NCBI GenBank assembly: GCA_020438915.1 | Contig: JAGQTR010000101.1 | Location: forward strand, 1-7,540 | Direction of reading: 5' to 3' | Length of the DNA stretch: 7,540 bases | From: Mycobacterium sp. | GTDB taxonomy: Bacteria; Actinomycetota; Actinomycetes; Mycobacteriales; Mycobacteriaceae | Part shown: positions 6,342 through 7,540 of the stretch, in pieces | How positions within the stretch are numbered: position 1 is the first letter of the stretch | How the letters are laid out: each line of letters starts with the position of its first letter | Translations under genes and position numbers: made by a program | The notes under the pieces: generated by a model | What the model was told of the DNA's origin: nothing | Seen by the model: only the letters and a program-made list of their open reading frames with translations | Databases searched by the model: none

Positions 6342-6782
6342 TCAGCCCTTCCTGACCTTCAGCACCTGCTTGCGCAGGCCCTCTGTGGCCGTCTCCATCG
6401 CACCTTTCAGCGTGCGCTTGATGATGAAGCCGGGCAACGGCACCGAGGGGTCGACAGTCAGTTCGAAGTGAACCTTGATTTTGTCGCCGACCGGGGTCAG
6501 GGTGTACTTGGCCAGCTGCGAGCGCACCTGGCTGGCCTTGACGACCTTCCAGCTGACGGTGTTCTCACCCCAGGTGTACTCAACGGTCTGCTCATCAGTC
6601 AGACCCGCGGCCTTGACCTTCGCCTTTACGGTCTTGGGTCGGCCGTCTTCATAGGTGTCAACCACCTGAACGCTCTCGTATTGCGGGGACCACGACGGAG
6701 CGGTCTCAACGTCAGTGATGACGGCGAGCACCTCTGCCGGTGTCGCTTCGATGACCACTTCCCGGGAATCGTTGACTGCCAT
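6342..6782 (-). CDS. SRPBCC/START-like (polyketide cyclase/dehydrase family) protein
   Basis: A complete 146-residue protein with the typical single-domain SRPBCC layout. The N-terminal strand is MAVNDSREVVIEA, followed by the PAEVLAVITDVETAPSWSPQYESVQVV segment in which a helix pair and W-S-P mark the pocket entrance. A curved beta sheet follows (TVEYTWGENTVSWKVV; KIKVHFELTVDP), then a long C-terminal helix (IIKRTLKGAMETATEGLRKQVLKV). The fold makes a hydrophobic cavity that binds lipids or other small hydrophobic ligands; the ligand here is unknown and enzymatic activity is not implied. It resembles the Rv0854/Rv0856/Rv0857 group that lies next to dapC in M. tuberculosis, which supports ancestral synteny. 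The ATG at 6782 has a TACTGT box 7 nt upstream, so a leaderless transcript separate from vapBC is likely. Confidence 0.88.
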   Translation of the reverse strand: MAVNDSREVVIEATPAEVLAVITDVETAPSWSPQYESVQVVDTYEDGRPKTVKAKVKAAGLTDEQTVEYTWGENTVSWKVVKASQVRSQLAKYTLTPVGDKIKVHFELTVDPSVPLPGFIIKRTLKGAMETATEGLRKQVLKVRKG

Positions 6783-6789
6783 GGACGTG

Positions 6790-6795
6790 ACAGTA
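6790..6795 (-). promoter_or_regulatory. Putative -10 box (TACTGT) of the SRPBCC gene
   Basis: On the minus strand TACTGT is followed by 7 nt and then the ATG at 6782, matching TANNNT with a leaderless start. It gives this gene a promoter inside the 39-nt gap after vapC. No good -35 is seen; that zone is occupied by a short inverted repeat. Confidence 0.5.
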
Positions 6796-6807
6796 GCGCG
6801 GATCCTG

Positions 6808-6820
6808 GGCGCAACGCGCC
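6808..6820. repeat. Short inverted repeat GGCGC-AAC-GCGCC after vapC
   Basis: Five-base-pair arms surround a 3-nt loop, one base beyond the vapC stop (6822) on the minus strand. It may be a weak vapBC terminator. It also sits where the -35 of the SRPBCC promoter is expected, and its arms resemble the half-sites upstream of vapB. In GC-rich DNA this short repeat could be coincidence. Confidence 0.3.
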
Positions 6821-6821
6821 G

Positions 6822-7226
6822 CTACCTACCCACAAGCTCAATCGAGCATCGAACGCCGGGGGCACGCGACAATCGGGTGTCCGCCGTCATCAGAACACTC
6901 CCGAGCGCTTCGGCCAGAGCGATGTAGGCGGCGTCGTAGGCCGTCACGGTCTGACGTAACTCCCAACAGCGCTGCAGGAGCGGCCGGTGCGGCGCTCGGC
7001 GCATCGGGAGCGCGGCAAGATCCGAAATCGCCAGTTCACCGCGATGGACAGCCACATGCCCGAATTGCACCTGGCGGCGCAACACCGACATCACCTCGAG
7101 GTCGATCAGCTCTGGAGCTGCGAGCGTCTCGCCGGCCAGAGCAGCCCGAGCGGCTTCGCCATCCGGTCCGTCGTCGCCGAGCGCGACAACAAGAACGCTG
7201 GCGTCAACGACGATCACGGTCACCAC
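6822..7226 (-). CDS. vapC: VapC-type PIN-domain ribonuclease toxin
   Basis: A complete 134-residue PIN-domain protein from GTG 7226. The four acidic residues of the metal site are present: D8 (VVDAS), E44 (LIDLEV), D98 (AYDAAY) and D116 (TADTR). It is therefore predicted to be an active Mg2+-dependent endoribonuclease; related mycobacterial toxins cut tRNA or rRNA, but the target here cannot be read from sequence. Alternative GTG starts at 7223 and 7217 would shorten the N-terminus by one or three residues. From 7226 the gene overlaps the 3' end of vapB by 23 nt, the usual antitoxin-first operon with coupled translation. The catalytic set is intact, with no sign of decay. The number of the matching VapC family cannot be given without a search. 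Confidence 0.92.
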   Translation of the reverse strand: MVTVIVVDASVLVVALGDDGPDGEAARAALAGETLAAPELIDLEVMSVLRRQVQFGHVAVHRGELAISDLAALPMRRAPHRPLLQRCWELRQTVTAYDAAYIALAEALGSVLMTADTRLSRAPGVRCSIELVGR

Positions 7227-7434
7227 GCACCGCGTCTACCGCGGCCGCAAACGACACGGAGCCGGCAGACCGGCTTCCGGCGCGCTCAAGCACCTCGTCC
7301 AAGGTCGGCATCGCGGCCTCTTCGATCAACCTGCTTCGCAGGTATTCCTGCAATGACTGATGGGCGCGCGCCGCACGTTGCCGCAGAACCGCGTGTGTTT
7401 CTTCTGGGACATCTTTGATCTGCACACTCGTCAT
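7204..7434 (-). CDS. vapB: VapB-type antitoxin (FitA-like ribbon-helix-helix)
   Basis: From ATG 7434 the protein has 76 residues. It begins MTSVQIKDVPEETHAVLRQR, a typical ribbon-helix-helix DNA-binding strand and helix, followed by AHQSLQEYLRSRLIEEA. The C-terminal half (PTLDEVLERAG onward) is the expected toxin-binding tail that inserts into the VapC active site. An in-frame TTG at 7464 would add ten unlike residues and cover the operator, so the ATG is preferred. The gene precedes and overlaps vapC. Autorepression by the VapBC complex through the palindromes at 7436-7461 is expected from the family and fits their position. Confidence 0.9.
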   Translation of the reverse strand: MTSVQIKDVPEETHAVLRQRAARAHQSLQEYLRSRLIEEAAMPTLDEVLERAGSRSAGSVSFAAAVDAVRGDRDRR

Positions 7435-7435
7435 A

Positions 7436-7461
7436 GCGCCATTTTGGCGCCATTGGCGCCA
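7436..7461. promoter_or_regulatory. Overlapping palindromes: candidate VapBC operator
   Basis: A 17-bp palindrome, TGGCGCCATTGGCGCCA (7445-7461), has 8-bp arms around one central base. A second perfect inverted repeat, GCGCCA-TTT-TGGCGC (7436-7450), shares its middle half-site. This makes three adjacent GGCGCC-like half-sites immediately before the vapB ATG, an arrangement that could bind two ribbon-helix-helix dimers side by side. Confidence 0.7.
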
Positions 7462-7469
7462 CAATGCAA
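7441..7469 (-). promoter_or_regulatory. Candidate vapBC promoter
   Basis: On the minus strand TTGCAT (7469 to 7464) and CAAAAT (7446 to 7441) are 17 nt apart, and CAAAAT is 6 nt before the vapB ATG. Both boxes match the consensus only partly (3/6 and 4/6). The main palindrome fills the spacer between them, where a bound complex would block RNA polymerase. The ATG may be at or near the transcript 5' end. Confidence 0.35.
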
Positions 7470-7488
7470 TCGCTGAATCCCGGCCGGG

Positions 7489-7540
7489 CTATTTGGGCGC
7501 GCTTTTCGTCGCCCAGTGGCTGTTGCGTTTTTTCCAGGGG
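7489..7540 (-). CDS. Possible 3' end of a minus-strand gene (very uncertain)
   Basis: The minus-strand frame from 7539 reads PWKKRNSHWATKSAPK and ends at TAG 7489-7491. The lysine-rich ending could be a real C-terminus, and it would place another gene about 55 nt upstream of vapB on the same strand. Only 16 codons are visible and no family is recognised. Other frames across this stretch are also open, so coding is not established. The only other structure seen in 7462-7540 is a CCCGGCCGGG palindrome at 7479-7488 and a weak 6-bp hairpin at 7494-7515. Confidence 0.2.
   Translation of the reverse strand, partial: PWKKRNSHWATKSAPK

Noticed and set aside
7435..7464. TTG 7464 as the vapB start
   Set aside because: It would code through the operator palindromes; the ATG at 7434 gives the standard ribbon-helix-helix N-terminus.
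7479..7515. CCCGGCCGGG palindrome and 6-bp hairpin at the right edge
   Set aside because: Both are short and expected at this GC content; no promoter or terminator partner could be tied to them.
1..7540. tRNA, rRNA, CRISPR array, insertion sequence or phage attachment site
   Set aside because: No cloverleaf, spaced direct repeats, transposase motifs or flanking duplications were seen on either strand by eye.

Overview
The window is GC-rich actinobacterial chromosome, most likely Mycolicibacterium or a close mycobacterium. Support: protein sequences that read as near-identical to the remembered M. tuberculosis Ercc3/XPB helicase (Rv0861c) and aminotransferase DapC (Rv0858c), frequent GTG starts, and putative -10 boxes of the form TANNNT placed 7-8 nt before start codons, as in mycobacterial leaderless genes. 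Species cannot be fixed from sequence alone.

Layout. (1) 1-3141, plus strand: the C-terminal 485 residues of a large helicase-associated protein (Rv0862c-like), cut by the left edge, then the complete XPB/Ercc3-type DNA helicase. A possible 11-codon mini-ORF fills the 31-nt gap between them and touches both neighbours. (2) 3148-5056: a minus-strand LLM-class (F420-type) oxidoreductase, convergent with the helicase, and a divergent plus-strand membrane-anchored endonuclease/exonuclease/phosphatase (EEP) protein whose start is uncertain. The two are separated by a very small divergent promoter region. (3) 5067-6334: a near-palindrome and -10 box, then a PLP-dependent aminotransferase (DapC family), then a 13-bp perfect hairpin. 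(4) 6342-6782: a minus-strand SRPBCC/START-like protein. (5) 6822-7461: a minus-strand VapBC-type toxin-antitoxin operon with an array of overlapping GGCGCC palindromes just upstream of vapB. (6) 7462-7540: no certain gene; possibly the last 16 codons of another minus-strand gene.

Function. The helicase pair is the only set with a clear joint role, probably in DNA repair. The two proteins share a homologous ~110-residue module and the partner ends in a WYL-like domain. The oxidoreductase, EEP protein, aminotransferase and SRPBCC protein look like separately transcribed genes with no visible common pathway. VapBC is a self-regulating toxin-antitoxin module. Compared with the remembered M. tuberculosis order (Rv0862c, ercc3, fadB-fadA, dapC, SRPBCC genes), the flanks are conserved while fadB-fadA is replaced by the oxidoreductase/EEP pair. 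I see no convincing wholly new system. The items most worth a second look are the EEP start, the bridging mini-ORF, the dapC palindrome and the vapBC operator array.
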